Positions 9,244 through 18,894 of a stretch of 64,000 bases of DNA are shown here, one piece after another. The stretch covers positions 124,001-188,000 of the forward strand of contig JAPLFH010000024.1 of NCBI GenBank assembly GCA_026390815.1. Direction: 5' to 3'. How positions within the stretch are numbered: the stretch's first letter is position 1; the number at the start of each line of letters is the position of its first letter. Source of the stretch: Ignavibacteriales bacterium (GTDB lineage: Bacteria; Bacteroidota; Ignavibacteria; Ignavibacteriales; SURF-24). A program made the position numbers and the translations under genes. Below the pieces are notes generated by a model that was not told where the DNA came from, made no database searches, and saw only the letters and a list, made by a program, of their open reading frames with translations.

Positions 9244-9538
9244 TTTGTAAAGATAAATTGTTTTTCCAATGATGGCGAATGTTGAACCAGCCAGCAGAAA
9301 GCAAACAAGGAACTACCAATTTAATTGTCAGACTTTTCTGGTGTAAGTTCAAAAGTTATTTTTTGAAAACATTGCAAAAATAACAAAAGGAAAGGACAAC
9401 GAGAATTAAAACTTTAAAGGTTTGAAATCACTTTCCCATCTTATAATACCGCAGCTCAATTATAATTTAGATGATCGTAATGCTACTGTAAATTAAAAAG
9501 TTCCCCAATTCTAAAATATTTTACTTAAAAAATTATTC

Positions 9539-9567
9539 TTGACACTTCATACAAATAGATTTAGTTT
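9539..9567 (+). promoter_or_regulatory. Candidate promoter of the TonB receptor gene
   Basis: TTGACA (9539-9544), 17 bases, then TAGTTT (9562-9567), lying about 50 bases before the chosen ATG. It supports treating the long upstream extension of the reading frame as non-coding. A similar TTGACA stands at 12824, about 48 bases before the next gene's start. The remaining 9244-9538 is divergent intergenic DNA with no other feature I can support. Confidence 0.35.
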
Positions 9568-9613
9568 CCATCGCACGCAAAAGTGTTTAATGCACATAAA
9601 AAATAGGTTTTAT

Positions 9614-12600
9614 ATGAGAATTTTTTACTTTTCAAAATTTATTATAAATGCTGCTTTATGGATTTCAATTTCGGGCAGCCTTGTGTTTGCAGCAAATGGA
9701 AAGATTACTGGAAGAATTACAGATAAGCAAACAGGCGAATCAGTTCCATCAGCAAACATTATAATAACACACGTTATTTTGTCTAACGGCTCTGAAGTAC
9801 CGGTAAATTTTTCTCGCGGTGCTGCTGCAGATCCAGAAGGTTACTACTTTATTCTTGATGTACCGCCGGGCAAATATACAATTAAAGCAAGCAGTATTGG
9901 CTTTTCTTCTGTAACACAGAAAGATGTTGAAGTTGGATTGGATAGAACAATTTCACTCAACTTCCAATTGTCATCAACTGCTATTGAGGTAAACCAGGTT
10001 GTAGTTACAGCAAAGCGGGAAATTGTTAAACAGGACGTTTCCGGTACACAAGAAGTAATTGCTACAGAACGCATTGAACATATGCCCGTGTTAAGAGTTG
10101 ATGAATTTATAGGGAAGATAAAGGGAGTAGAACTGCAGAGCGGCGCTGAAGGAAATGGATTGAGTGTTCGTGGTGGTGCAATTAGAGAAACAGATGTGCG
10201 GTTAGACGGAATTTCTTTGCAGGATCCAAGAACAGAAAATTCCTACTTGGCTTTAAACTCAACGTCAATCCAGGAAATACAAATTCTAACCGGCGGTTTC
10301 CAGGCAAAGTATGGTGGAATTCGTTCCGGCTTGTTGAATGTTGTAACCAAAGATGGAAGCAGGGACAGATACCAGGTGTCTATCAAAATGGATGTAGCTC
10401 CTAAAAACCAAAAAAGATATTTTGGTACAAATCCATGGAGTAATGAATCTTGGATTTATAGAGTTTATGCTGATACATCAGCAAATGGTTATGCTTTCCG
10501 TGGCGTTCCTAAAGGTGATACAACTGTGCCGTTTGAGTTCAGGTCCTTTAAAGGTTGGGGTGGTAAAACGCCACGTTCTGGCGAAAAGCTTCTTGATTCA
10601 GTTCAAAACTGGCAATTATGGAAAGCCCAGCATCCGCAATATACATTTCAGGATAAACCGGATTATTACATTGAAGGAAGTATAAGTGGTCCAATACCTG
10701 GATCTTTTATTCCAATTTGGAGTGAGTTTGCAGATAGAACTACTTTTTTGTTAGCATGGAAATATGAAAACTCGCAGTTATCATTTCCGGTTGGTCCAAG
10801 AAATAATTATGAAGATTGGAATGGTCAATTAAAGTTAACCACCATTCTTCCTAATATGAAACTTTCGGTTAATGGAATGTATTCAAAAATTAATACTGTT
10901 AGCGGTGGAAGAACAACAAGTTACGGTGGTGCTTTGCAGGATTATTCCCAAAGCTTTAGTTTTCTTAACAGCACATCATCCTCTGTAACTGCACAAGCAG
11001 GCTTAATCGGAGGCGGAAATTATAGACAACTATTTAATAGAAGCAGACTTCAATTTTATGATCAACGCCTTGTGGTTGGAGGTGCAAAGTTAACACATAC
11101 TCTTAATCCAGCAATGTTCTATACTTTGGATTTTCAGGTTGGTTATACTGATCAAAGTTTACAACCATTTAGAATGGATACTACTGGTGGCAAAAACCTG
11201 GTTTCTTTTTATAGCGAAAAGAAGAAGACTTGGTATAGCTATTCCGTTCCCAACTACGGAACTCCAAACGCTTCCACTAACCTGCAACCTGATGTTCTTA
11301 ATACGTACGATATGTACGGTGGAATACAAAGAATAGATTCATCATATTCTTATGTTTATCAATTTAAGGGTGATTATACAGCTCAGCTTGGCAGACACCA
11401 TCAGATAGAAGCAGGATTTTCGGCACGATTACAAGATATGTTTGTTTATGCCGGCACATGGCTTCAAACACAATTATCTTACACACCAAATACTTGGCAA
11501 TATTACAAAGCCAAACCTTTAGAGATGGGTGTTTATTTACAGGATAAAATAGAATTTGAAGGATTGGTTCTGAATGCAGGACTAAGACTTGATTATCTTA
11601 ATCCAAATAAGGGTGGATTTTCCGCAAAGTTTCCGCTTGATGAAGAATATATTAAGCTATATAACGAAACTTATTTAAACCTGCCGGGTGAAGAACAAAG
11701 TTTTGAGCGCTGGAAGGAATGGCGGCAGCTTCTTGATTCTCCACCAGGATGGCCCAGAACAGAAAATAAAATTCAGGTTTATCTTTCGCCACGTATGGGT
11801 GTTTCATTTCCAATTACTGAAACAAGCAAAATGTATTTTAATTACGGACATTTTTATCAACGCCCGCCAATCTCGTTTATGTATAATTTATATATAAATC
11901 CAGGCAGTGTTACTGTTCCAACGCCGGATTTAAATATGGCAAAAACAGTTTCATACGAATTTGGTTATGAACAATTGTTCCTTGCAGATTTTCTTGTAAA
12001 TGTAACAGCATACTATAAAGATGTATCTAATGAACCTCTTGCAAGAACATTTATTAATTATTTTGAAAACAACCAGGTTACTCAATATTTTCCAGATGCA
12101 TATAAAGACATTCGTGGTGTAGAAGTTAGGTTTGAAAAACCGGTTGGTCGATTTGTCAGCTTTAATGCAATGTACGATTATCGGTTAACAAGTGCTGGGC
12201 AAAGCGGCTTAGCAGTAGTTTATGAGAACAGATTGAAAGCCAGGGAAGGAGAACTAAGATCAGCTTTTATTTCCACAAGTGAGCCTTTGCCAAGAGCAAA
12301 TATAAATCTTAATCTTCATACACCAGATGATTTTGGACCTGAATGGTTGGGTACAAATTGGCTCGGTGGACTTTTTGCTAATTTCTTTTTTGAATGGAAA
12401 GATGGTGGAAGAATATTACTTAATCCGGAAGAAGCTGATATTAAAAATAGAATTTATGTAGATGTTGTTAATTACTGGAATTTAGACTTTAGAGGTTCAG
12501 CACTTTTCTCTACTCCGTGGGGTAGTTTGGAACTTGTTGTTACTATTCAAAACCTAACTAATAACAAATGGCTAAGCACTGGAAATATGACAACATCTCA

Positions 12601-12757
12601 ATTAAATGATTATAAACAATCTTTAAAAACCCCGGATAAAGGTGGAAACGATAAGTGGGGAGAATATGATAAGCCATATATTAAAACTGGCTGGTATGAT
12701 GCACCACTATTCCTTAATCCAAGAAGGATAGTTCTGGGCTTTAGGTTGAATTTGTAG
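9614..12757 (+). CDS. TonB-dependent outer-membrane receptor with carboxypeptidase-regulatory-like N-terminal domain
   Basis: Chosen start gives 1047 aa, placing a signal peptide first (MRIFYFSKFI ... VFAA). Next comes a CarboxypepD_reg-like domain (GKITGRITDKQTGESVP ... YTIKASSIGF), a plug (EVIATERIEHMPVLRVDEF, LSVRGG, VRLDGISLQDP, ILTGGFQAKYGG), and a long beta-barrel ending in aromatic/hydrophobic FRLNL. Upstream in-frame TTG at 9539 is rejected because it falls in promoter-like sequence. It should import a bulky ligand with TonB energy, or act with the following secreted protein and PorV-like protein. No SusD gene follows, so a classical Sus system is not supported. Ligand unknown. Confidence 0.92.
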   Translation: MRIFYFSKFIINAALWISISGSLVFAANGKITGRITDKQTGESVPSANIIITHVILSNGSEVPVNFSRGAAADPEGYYFILDVPPGKYTIKASSIGFSSVTQKDVEVGLDRTISLNFQLSSTAIEVNQVVVTAKREIVKQDVSGTQEVIATERIEHMPVLRVDEFIGKIKGVELQSGAEGNGLSVRGGAIRETDVRLDGISLQDPRTENSYLALNSTSIQEIQILTGGFQAKYGGIRSGLLNVVTKDGSRDRYQVSIKMDVAPKNQKRYFGTNPWSNESWIYRVYADTSANGYAFRGVPKGDTTVPFEFRSFKGWGGKTPRSGEKLLDSVQNWQLWKAQHPQYTFQDKPDYYIEGSISGPIPGSFIPIWSEFADRTTFLLAWKYENSQLSFPVGPRNNYEDWNGQLKLTTILPNMKLSVNGMYSKINTVSGGRTTSYGGALQDYSQSFSFLNSTSSSVTAQAGLIGGGNYRQLFNRSRLQFYDQRLVVGGAKLTHTLNPAMFYTLDFQVGYTDQSLQPFRMDTTGGKNLVSFYSEKKKTWYSYSVPNYGTPNASTNLQPDVLNTYDMYGGIQRIDSSYSYVYQFKGDYTAQLGRHHQIEAGFSARLQDMFVYAGTWLQTQLSYTPNTWQYYKAKPLEMGVYLQDKIEFEGLVLNAGLRLDYLNPNKGGFSAKFPLDEEYIKLYNETYLNLPGEEQSFERWKEWRQLLDSPPGWPRTENKIQVYLSPRMGVSFPITETSKMYFNYGHFYQRPPISFMYNLYINPGSVTVPTPDLNMAKTVSYEFGYEQLFLADFLVNVTAYYKDVSNEPLARTFINYFENNQVTQYFPDAYKDIRGVEVRFEKPVGRFVSFNAMYDYRLTSAGQSGLAVVYENRLKAREGELRSAFISTSEPLPRANINLNLHTPDDFGPEWLGTNWLGGLFANFFFEWKDGGRILLNPEEADIKNRIYVDVVNYWNLDFRGSALFSTPWGSLELVVTIQNLTNNKWLSTGNMTTSQLNDYKQSLKTPDKGGNDKWGEYDKPYIKTGWYDAPLFLNPRRIVLGFRLNL

Positions 12758-12871
12758 ATTGAATAAGTTGTCCACCAACTTTACACGGGATAAAAAAATA
12801 TCATCCCAGGTAAATTTGAAGTGTTGACAAGTAATGTAAAAATAAAATTAAAATTTCTTTTAGGTATAAAT

Positions 12872-15007
12872 ATGAATGTTAGAAAAGTTTTTCAATGTGC
12901 GTTCGTATTCTTATTTGTGTTTTCTCTAAGCACGCGGGCTCAACGCAATTATAATCCGTCGCAGATGCAGTTTAATGTTGGCAAAATTCAAATGACTATG
13001 GATAGATCGAACGGATCAGATCCTTCTTATCCGCTGGGAGGCATGCTGTCTCAATATAGCTGGAATTTAACAACTGGAAGTCCGCAAAATACAGAAATCT
13101 TTTTCTGGCCTCAGGATGAGTGGCAATCAAATATACTTTATCAAATCTATAATCCTATTTCCCTGGATGATAATGGTATTAAAGATCTGAAAGGAAATAA
13201 GCATGATTTGTATATAAGCGGTGATGCGCTGCGAAATATTGGTTATACAGATTGGGCAATTGAAACACGCCGGTATCGCCCGCCAAACATTGTTGTAGAT
13301 GGTATTCAGCTTAATGCTCCGTACCAGTGGAATGTTGATCCGAATTTAAAATCTGATATTAAAATTGAGTTTGAAGATGTCTTGATTCAATTTGGCATCC
13401 GAAGCCGTTGCGAGATGATTGGATTTGCAAATCCTTACCTTGGGGATTTCTTTATCTGGAAAACCACACACAAGTTTACTGGTGAAACGGTTTTACCAAG
13501 ATCAACCACTCCTGGTGGTAATCGCATAGTTGATCAAACAATTAAATTCTGGTGGCCCCTGTCGTTTAGTTTTGGTCCATCCAAAGCTGGTGAAAAAGCA
13601 GTTCAGAATACTTTTTCTTTCGAAGGTCAGGATGATCTTGATAGCTGGTTTAAAAGAAAATCGGAACTTGTAAAAGGAGGAACACGGGATTCACTTTACG
13701 TTGCGTACTATTGGGATTCTAATGAACCAACAGCAAAAGTTTATACAAATGGTTCATCAGATAATATGGGCGATCCGGATAGAACCACAGGATTTTTAAA
13801 TTCAACACAAATTCCAGGATTTACTCTTCTTTATGCTGATAAATCATTTAATCAAAAAGTTGATGATCCGAATCAACCTTATGCAATGCCGCATGCAACT
13901 ATAAGCAAAGATTTATGGGTAAGAAGAGATGTTAGTTTGAAAAAAACGTATAGGGGTGATGATGACCGTGGTCGCTTTCCTCTTGATGCGATCACTGAAA
14001 AATTTTCTACTCGTCCAGAGACGGGACCAATGAGATTTATAACCGTTGGACCATATGAACTAACAAAAGATTCTGCAACAAGCAGGAATGATTCGGTTAC
14101 ATTTGTTTATGCTGTTGGTGTAGGTGGAATAGGTTGGAATGCCGCAGATTCAATTGGAAGATTGTGGATAAATAATGAAATTTCGGATTCGGTTAAAGAT
14201 GCTTGGGTAATGAAAGGAAAAGATTCATTATGGCAAACGCTTGATAGAGCTAATTGGGCTTGGAATAGATTAAACAATGGGCAGCAAATCCCAGCGTCTC
14301 CGCCGCCGCCAGATATTGATGTTGCATCGGGCCCGGAAAAAAATTATGTAAAATGGAGCTACCCGGATCCTGCTTACTTTAAAGATGCAGAAACAGGTGT
14401 AGATGATTGGTATGCCTGGCGGGTATACCGCAAACGCGGAGCATTGCTTGTTAACGATCCTTTAGATCAAAAGAGTAATGCAATTTGGAAGTTGGTATAT
14501 GAAACTACTGATCGCAATGTACTTTCGTATGATGATATAAATGTTGAGCGTGGTGTAGATTATTATTATGCGGTTACTGCTGTTGATAATGGCTCGCAAA
14601 ATAATTCCGGTTTATTTACAAATGCTAAATTAGAAAGTTCACGCTATGTAACCCGTTCTTTGCTGCCCGTAATTCCTTTTAAACCAGGTTTATCTGAATC
14701 CGGAAAAGTTCGTGTTGTTCCTAATCCTGCAACAGTAGCTGCAGGTGCTGGTTTGGCTGGTGGAACACCGGACAAAATTTCATTTTTCAATTTACCATAT
14801 AAATGTACTTTAAGAATTTTTACAGAAACCGGCGATTTAATTAAGATAATTGAACATCAGGGTACCGCCGATGAAGAGTGGAATCAGCGCACGGATAATA
14901 ACCAATATATAACTGCCGGAATTTATATCCTTGCAGTAACCGGATGCCAAAGTGTTGATGGAAATAATCTGGATGATCAGTTTGTAAAATTTGTACTTGT
15001 CAGATAA
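12872..15007 (+). CDS. Large secreted protein of unknown function
   Basis: About 711 aa from the ATG at 12872 (MNVRKVFQCA), which directly precedes a signal peptide ending STRAQ; the frame is open earlier but without a start context. The bulk is beta-rich with no recognised catalytic motif. Near residues 490-590 a fibronectin-III-like stretch is visible (DWYAWRVYRKRG ... GVDYYYAVTAVDNG). The C-terminus (GIYILAVTGC ... VKFVLVR) resembles T9SS-exported ends but lacks NYPNPFNP. It lies between the receptor and a PorV/PorQ-like gene, all on one strand, so a shared transport or surface complex is likely. Function not assignable. Confidence 0.8.
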   Translation: MNVRKVFQCAFVFLFVFSLSTRAQRNYNPSQMQFNVGKIQMTMDRSNGSDPSYPLGGMLSQYSWNLTTGSPQNTEIFFWPQDEWQSNILYQIYNPISLDDNGIKDLKGNKHDLYISGDALRNIGYTDWAIETRRYRPPNIVVDGIQLNAPYQWNVDPNLKSDIKIEFEDVLIQFGIRSRCEMIGFANPYLGDFFIWKTTHKFTGETVLPRSTTPGGNRIVDQTIKFWWPLSFSFGPSKAGEKAVQNTFSFEGQDDLDSWFKRKSELVKGGTRDSLYVAYYWDSNEPTAKVYTNGSSDNMGDPDRTTGFLNSTQIPGFTLLYADKSFNQKVDDPNQPYAMPHATISKDLWVRRDVSLKKTYRGDDDRGRFPLDAITEKFSTRPETGPMRFITVGPYELTKDSATSRNDSVTFVYAVGVGGIGWNAADSIGRLWINNEISDSVKDAWVMKGKDSLWQTLDRANWAWNRLNNGQQIPASPPPPDIDVASGPEKNYVKWSYPDPAYFKDAETGVDDWYAWRVYRKRGALLVNDPLDQKSNAIWKLVYETTDRNVLSYDDINVERGVDYYYAVTAVDNGSQNNSGLFTNAKLESSRYVTRSLLPVIPFKPGLSESGKVRVVPNPATVAAGAGLAGGTPDKISFFNLPYKCTLRIFTETGDLIKIIEHQGTADEEWNQRTDNNQYITAGIYILAVTGCQSVDGNNLDDQFVKFVLVR

Positions 15008-15026
15008 TTAAAAAGTCTACTCCCAA

Positions 15027-15053
15027 CCCTCTTATTAAAGTAAGAGGGCTTTT
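15027..15053 (+). terminator. Hairpin between secreted protein and PorV-like gene
   Basis: CCCTCTTA/TAAGAGGG (8 bp, 6-base loop) followed by CTTTTAAT. It sits about 30 bases before the next start, so it may only attenuate read-through into the PorV-like gene. Confidence 0.6.
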
Positions 15054-15080
15054 AATGGGTTTAATATGATGGAGTTTAAT

Positions 15081-16112
15081 ATGAATAAAAAGTTTTTTCA
15101 GGTAATAGTTGTAATGCTGATTGTCGGAAATATCAGCTATTCCCAAATTGTAAAAAAGGGGCAGGTTGGATTCCGCTTTCTTGAAAACCCGGTTTCTGCC
15201 GAAGTAATGGGGCGCGGTGGAGTTGGTATTACATCAACACTAAATGCAAATGGTATCTTCTGGAACCCGGCATTGCTTGGTTGGACAGACCACTCGGTTG
15301 ATCTAAGCCTTAACCATACGCGGGGCATTGCAGATATTAATTATAGCGCTATTGCTGCAGCATTGCATGTTGGCAATTTTGGAGTCCTTGGATTTAGTTT
15401 GCTGGCAATGGATTACGGAACATTCTATGAAACACACCGCGCAGCTAACGAGCAGGGCTATGTTGAAACTGGAACGTTTTCTCCTGCGGCATTTGCAGTG
15501 GGACTTGCTTTCTCCCAGAAAGTTACGGATAGATTTTCATATGGTGTGCATATAAAATATGTTTACCAAAATTTAGGTGATGCATATGTTTCTACAAAAG
15601 GAACATCGCTTACAGATTCCGCTTTAACTTTAGAAAAGCGGAGTTATGAATCATCAAAATTTAATACGCTTCCTATTGCTATGGATGTTGGCGCGTACTA
15701 CGATTTTCTTTATAATGGAATCCGCTTTGCTGCTGTACTTCAAAATATCTCGCGCGAATTCCGTTATGAAAGCGTTGATTTCCCAATGCCGTTTGCTGTA
15801 AGTTTTGGGGTAACAGTTCAGCCGTTAAACTTTTTTTATGAAGAAAGTAAAGAACACAATTTTATTCTCAGCTTCGAATCCAGGCACCCGCGAGATTTTG
15901 GCGAGAAGATAAAACTTGGTGGTGAATACCATTTTAAAGATTTATTTGTTGCACGAATTGGCTACCAGCAAAATTACGATGAACGTGGTTTAACTTTCGG
16001 TGCTGGATTTAAGTATGATGTATCCAATGTGCCGCTCCGTTTTGATTATGCTTACGAACCATTTGGGCTTTTTGGCGGAAGGCATTATTTATCACTTGGA
16101 ATTAGTTATTGA
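15081..16112 (+). CDS. PorV/PorQ-family outer-membrane protein
   Basis: Signal peptide (MNKKFFQVIV ... SYSQ) followed by a barrel that opens with the family signature GFRFLENPVSAEVMGRGG and NGIFWNPALLG and ends with strand-like HYLSLGISY. PorV shuttles T9SS cargo at the outer membrane; PorQ relatives have related roles. About 343 aa, a usual length. Start 15081 is preferred over 15066 because GGAG lies six bases before it. Its place behind a TonB receptor and a secreted protein suggests a dedicated surface-assembly role rather than the housekeeping PorV, but that is inference. Confidence 0.85.
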   Translation: MNKKFFQVIVVMLIVGNISYSQIVKKGQVGFRFLENPVSAEVMGRGGVGITSTLNANGIFWNPALLGWTDHSVDLSLNHTRGIADINYSAIAAALHVGNFGVLGFSLLAMDYGTFYETHRAANEQGYVETGTFSPAAFAVGLAFSQKVTDRFSYGVHIKYVYQNLGDAYVSTKGTSLTDSALTLEKRSYESSKFNTLPIAMDVGAYYDFLYNGIRFAAVLQNISREFRYESVDFPMPFAVSFGVTVQPLNFFYEESKEHNFILSFESRHPRDFGEKIKLGGEYHFKDLFVARIGYQQNYDERGLTFGAGFKYDVSNVPLRFDYAYEPFGLFGGRHYLSLGISY

Positions 16113-16139
16113 TCGCACTCCTCTAAATAAAATGAATGA

Positions 16140-16163
16140 CCCCGGACTTGTTCGGGGTTTTTT
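16140..16163 (+). terminator. Rho-independent terminator after PorV-like gene
   Basis: CCCCGGA/TTCGGGG stem (one G-U), loop CTTG, then six T. The T-run reaches the stop codon of the convergent small gene of the restriction system. Confidence 0.88.
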
Positions 16164-16368
16164 ATTCATCATCTACTGACTCCAATCCAAGCTGTTCATA
16201 AATCAAAGAGTGTATTGAATCATACCAACTGAAGTAATCTCCAATTTTAGCTTCGATAATTTTGAGTTCATCTTTTGTCAGTTTTCTTCCAAAGTTTTCT
16301 TCTGCAACCTGCTGAACATCGGCAAAGTTGATTGAATAGATTATTTTGTTTTCACTTTTCTTATTCAT
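16162..16368 (-). CDS. Small acidic protein at the end of the restriction-modification operon
   Basis: 68 aa from ATG at 16368 (MNKKSENKII), preceded by AAAGG at good spacing; the longer frame begins only at a TTG. It overlaps the end of the nuclease gene by eight bases, so translation is probably coupled. Contains FADVQQVAEENFGRKLTKDEL and a mostly helical, acidic C-terminus (LGLESVDDE). No HTH is evident, so it is not an obvious controller. It may be a nuclease subunit or an unrelated small protein; I do not recognise its role. Confidence 0.65.
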   Translation of the reverse strand: MNKKSENKIIYSINFADVQQVAEENFGRKLTKDELKIIEAKIGDYFSWYDSIHSLIYEQLGLESVDDE

Positions 16369-17143
16369 TTCTAAACCTTTCAAAGTATTTGTCTATTTCT
16401 GGCCTGAGCTCAATTCCGACTTTTTCGAAGCAATCTAATAAAGCGTGATAAGCACCAACACCACCAAGAAAATCCCAAAATTCGTTTGCTACATATATTT
16501 CTTCTTTTAAATCGAGCATTCCTTTCGCTGTCCATCTTTCATACGGCTTTGGCTCATAAGGATTATAAGGAATCGCGATAGCTGTCTTTATTTTCTCTTC
16601 AGGATTATTCGATAAAACGGCTGCTACCCATTCTAACAAAGTACGTTTATATTCCTTAAAATTTCCTCGATTTGGCTTGACTGTTTTAATATCGATTAAT
16701 ATCAACGTTCCATCTAAACTTCTTAATTGAAGGTCTACTTTTGTTGGTTTTACAGTTATTAACGCCCCACTCTTGCATACATTTCTAATCTGGTCAATTT
16801 CGTGAATTTTATTAGAATCAAGTTGTCCGGTAATTAAACTATCCATTATTTGTTGAATTACTTTTTGTGCCTCTTCGCTTATTTTGTTACCAGAAACTTG
16901 TTGGGATTTAGCTTCAATAAAATTGAGTTTTCCAAGCGCTACTGCGACGGGTTCAAAAATCGAATTTCCAAATTTCGAAACTAAAGATTGCATAAAAGAA
17001 TAAAGCGCCATCCTATCTTTTCCCAATAACCTATAATGAAACGGCATATTGTTAGTTTCGGGTTTATAATTCTTAAACTTATTTTTTAGGGAATTCTTAA
17101 TAGCATCATTAATAATTTTTATCTGATTTTCTGTAAAGGACAT
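16361..17143 (-). CDS. Type II restriction endonuclease, TdeIII-like
   Basis: A 260-aa PD-(D/E)XK-type nuclease. Asp137 (TKVDLQL) and Asp151-x-Lys153 (LILIDIKT) are spaced as in this fold. The family-characteristic block AIPYNPYEPKPYERW lies near residue 195. This composition matches the TdeIII family of type II enzymes as I remember it; the prototype cuts GGNCC, but specificity here is inferred only. The gene starts three bases after the methyltransferase stop on the same strand, a normal M-R operon order that lets methylation precede cleavage. All catalytic residues appear intact. Confidence 0.75.
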   Translation of the reverse strand: MSFTENQIKIINDAIKNSLKNKFKNYKPETNNMPFHYRLLGKDRMALYSFMQSLVSKFGNSIFEPVAVALGKLNFIEAKSQQVSGNKISEEAQKVIQQIMDSLITGQLDSNKIHEIDQIRNVCKSGALITVKPTKVDLQLRSLDGTLILIDIKTVKPNRGNFKEYKRTLLEWVAAVLSNNPEEKIKTAIAIPYNPYEPKPYERWTAKGMLDLKEEIYVANEFWDFLGGVGAYHALLDCFEKVGIELRPEIDKYFERFRNE

Positions 17144-17146
17144 AAT

Positions 17147-18739
17147 TTATATCTCTTTTAAATGGAATATTATTTCTGAATATGCCCCTTTATCTTTCTC
17201 TGTTCTATTTAAAACAGGTCTTTTGAATTGGTTTACAATCCTCATCCCCGATTTTTCGGCAATGATTGGGTATATATTGTTCTTGTCATTCGCTACAAGG
17301 AATACGCTATAGTCGTCGACAAAGAATTTTTTACAATTCAGTAAAACTTCTGAAATACCTTTAATGTAAGATTCCTTGGCTTCTTTTCCAGTTCCTTTGC
17401 ACAACGGTCCAATCTCTAATTTATCATTTCTTTTAAAATTAAAAAGATCATAAGCGTAAGCATGTTGTTCGTGGTAATCAATCAATCCAACGTAAGGAGG
17501 ACTTGAGAAAATTCCTTTTATCTTTTGGCTCTCTACAAGTTTACCAAACATCATATTTTTCTTTTTAATTTCATCAACCAAATTGATGGTACGTGAATCG
17601 CCAGTAATACAATATTGCGAAGTATCAGTACGAAGTTTGTTAAAATGAGAAAGTCTTACTAAAGTATCTTTGCTATATCGTTCCCACCAGCTAAGAATAG
17701 AAAACAATGGCTTACAAATCTTTCCATGCTTTGCACAAAAGTAAGTAGAAGTTATTGGTTCTTTCAGCGTTGCTAAGTCAGCGTGTGTTGTTGCCCTGCA
17801 AGATCGAATTGTTCGGCTTAAAATAATGGTTAGAACTTTTTTTGTAGAAGGATTTTTTATTTTCTTTACTAAATTAAAAGCGAAATCAATTTCTGAACGG
17901 ATATGATGCAAGTACCATTTATCTAAAAACGTATCTTGGCTTTCTATCTTTAACTTTATATCAAATTCTTTTATCAACTTTTTGAATACAGGTAAAAACT
18001 CTTTAGCTTTTTCTTCACCATAAACATCTTCATCTATTTCCTTTCGTTTAACTTTGTACTTGAATTCAGGAGATGGAAAGAATTTAGTGTTAAATTTAAA
18101 AAGCTCTTCAACTAATCGAGCTTCAAACTTTATTGTAGCTAAATCAGTAATAAACCGTTTAAGAGCTAAAGTAATATTTTGAATTTCTTTGTGGAGATCG
18201 ATAAAATTAGGCTTACCCACTTTTACGTTGCTAATAAGTGCATTAAAAGCGGAGACATCAATTCCTATTGCGTGTATTCCAAGTTCACTTGCTTGTACCA
18301 ACGTTGTTCCACTCCCACAAAAGGGATCCAGAATTATGTCTCCTTTGTTGAAGTAAACTTCTTTTTTGAATTCGTCGGTATGGTCATCTAAAAAATATTC
18401 AACAAGCTGTGGAATAAACTTCCCTTTATATGGATGCAATCGGTGAACATGTTTTGTCGTTTCTGCTTCTTTGAAAGATTCAAAAGAAAGATGCCAGTTC
18501 AAATCATCGCCAAGCCTATCTTTCCAATTCATCTCTCTTTTCCCGTAATACGAATCGTAATAGTGTTGTAACTCGGCTCTGGAAATAGTTATTCCACCAT
18601 TCTCACCAAACTTTTTAATTCTTCCATATTGGATTAAATATGAAACGTTGGATTCCGTTACATTTTTATTTATGTACGAACTTGCCCAAGTGGTTGCTTC
18701 TTTAATTGAAATCAAATCGGTCTTAGTGAATAATTCCAT
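17147..18739 (-). CDS. DNA methyltransferase of the first restriction-modification system
   Basis: 530 aa. An N-terminal helix-turn-helix-like segment (residues ~8-60: SIKEATTWASSYI ... VSYLIQYGRI) precedes the SAM-binding motif I DPFCGSGTT (138-146) and the catalytic SPPY (413-416). SPPY is typical of N4-cytosine methyltransferases, although some N6-adenine enzymes use it. About 270 residues separate the motifs, room for a target-recognition region, giving the I-TRD-IV order of the alpha class. First gene of the operon, divergent from the aldo/keto reductase. Expected to protect sites cut by the adjacent nuclease. Confidence 0.88.
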   Translation of the reverse strand: MELFTKTDLISIKEATTWASSYINKNVTESNVSYLIQYGRIKKFGENGGITISRAELQHYYDSYYGKREMNWKDRLGDDLNWHLSFESFKEAETTKHVHRLHPYKGKFIPQLVEYFLDDHTDEFKKEVYFNKGDIILDPFCGSGTTLVQASELGIHAIGIDVSAFNALISNVKVGKPNFIDLHKEIQNITLALKRFITDLATIKFEARLVEELFKFNTKFFPSPEFKYKVKRKEIDEDVYGEEKAKEFLPVFKKLIKEFDIKLKIESQDTFLDKWYLHHIRSEIDFAFNLVKKIKNPSTKKVLTIILSRTIRSCRATTHADLATLKEPITSTYFCAKHGKICKPLFSILSWWERYSKDTLVRLSHFNKLRTDTSQYCITGDSRTINLVDEIKKKNMMFGKLVESQKIKGIFSSPPYVGLIDYHEQHAYAYDLFNFKRNDKLEIGPLCKGTGKEAKESYIKGISEVLLNCKKFFVDDYSVFLVANDKNNIYPIIAEKSGMRIVNQFKRPVLNRTEKDKGAYSEIIFHLKEI

Positions 18740-18894
18740 TTTTTCTTTTCATTTTATTCTGCTTAAACTTATCAAATTTTCCAGCCTTATTCAATTTAAC
18801 TTTCGGTTACTTCCTTGCCTTTCTGTTTTCTTTTCAATAGGTTTTTACAAGACAAAATCTACATCAATAAATTAAATTTAGATAAGAGAAAAAT

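Noticed and set aside
12787-12807. GGGAT/ATCCC pair after the TonB receptor gene as a terminator
   Set aside because: Only five base pairs with an 11-base loop and no T-run; the gene pair is probably co-transcribed or separately promoted.
9614-16112. Classical Sus polysaccharide locus
   Set aside because: No SusD-type gene is present and the second protein has no SusD features; only the receptor part fits.
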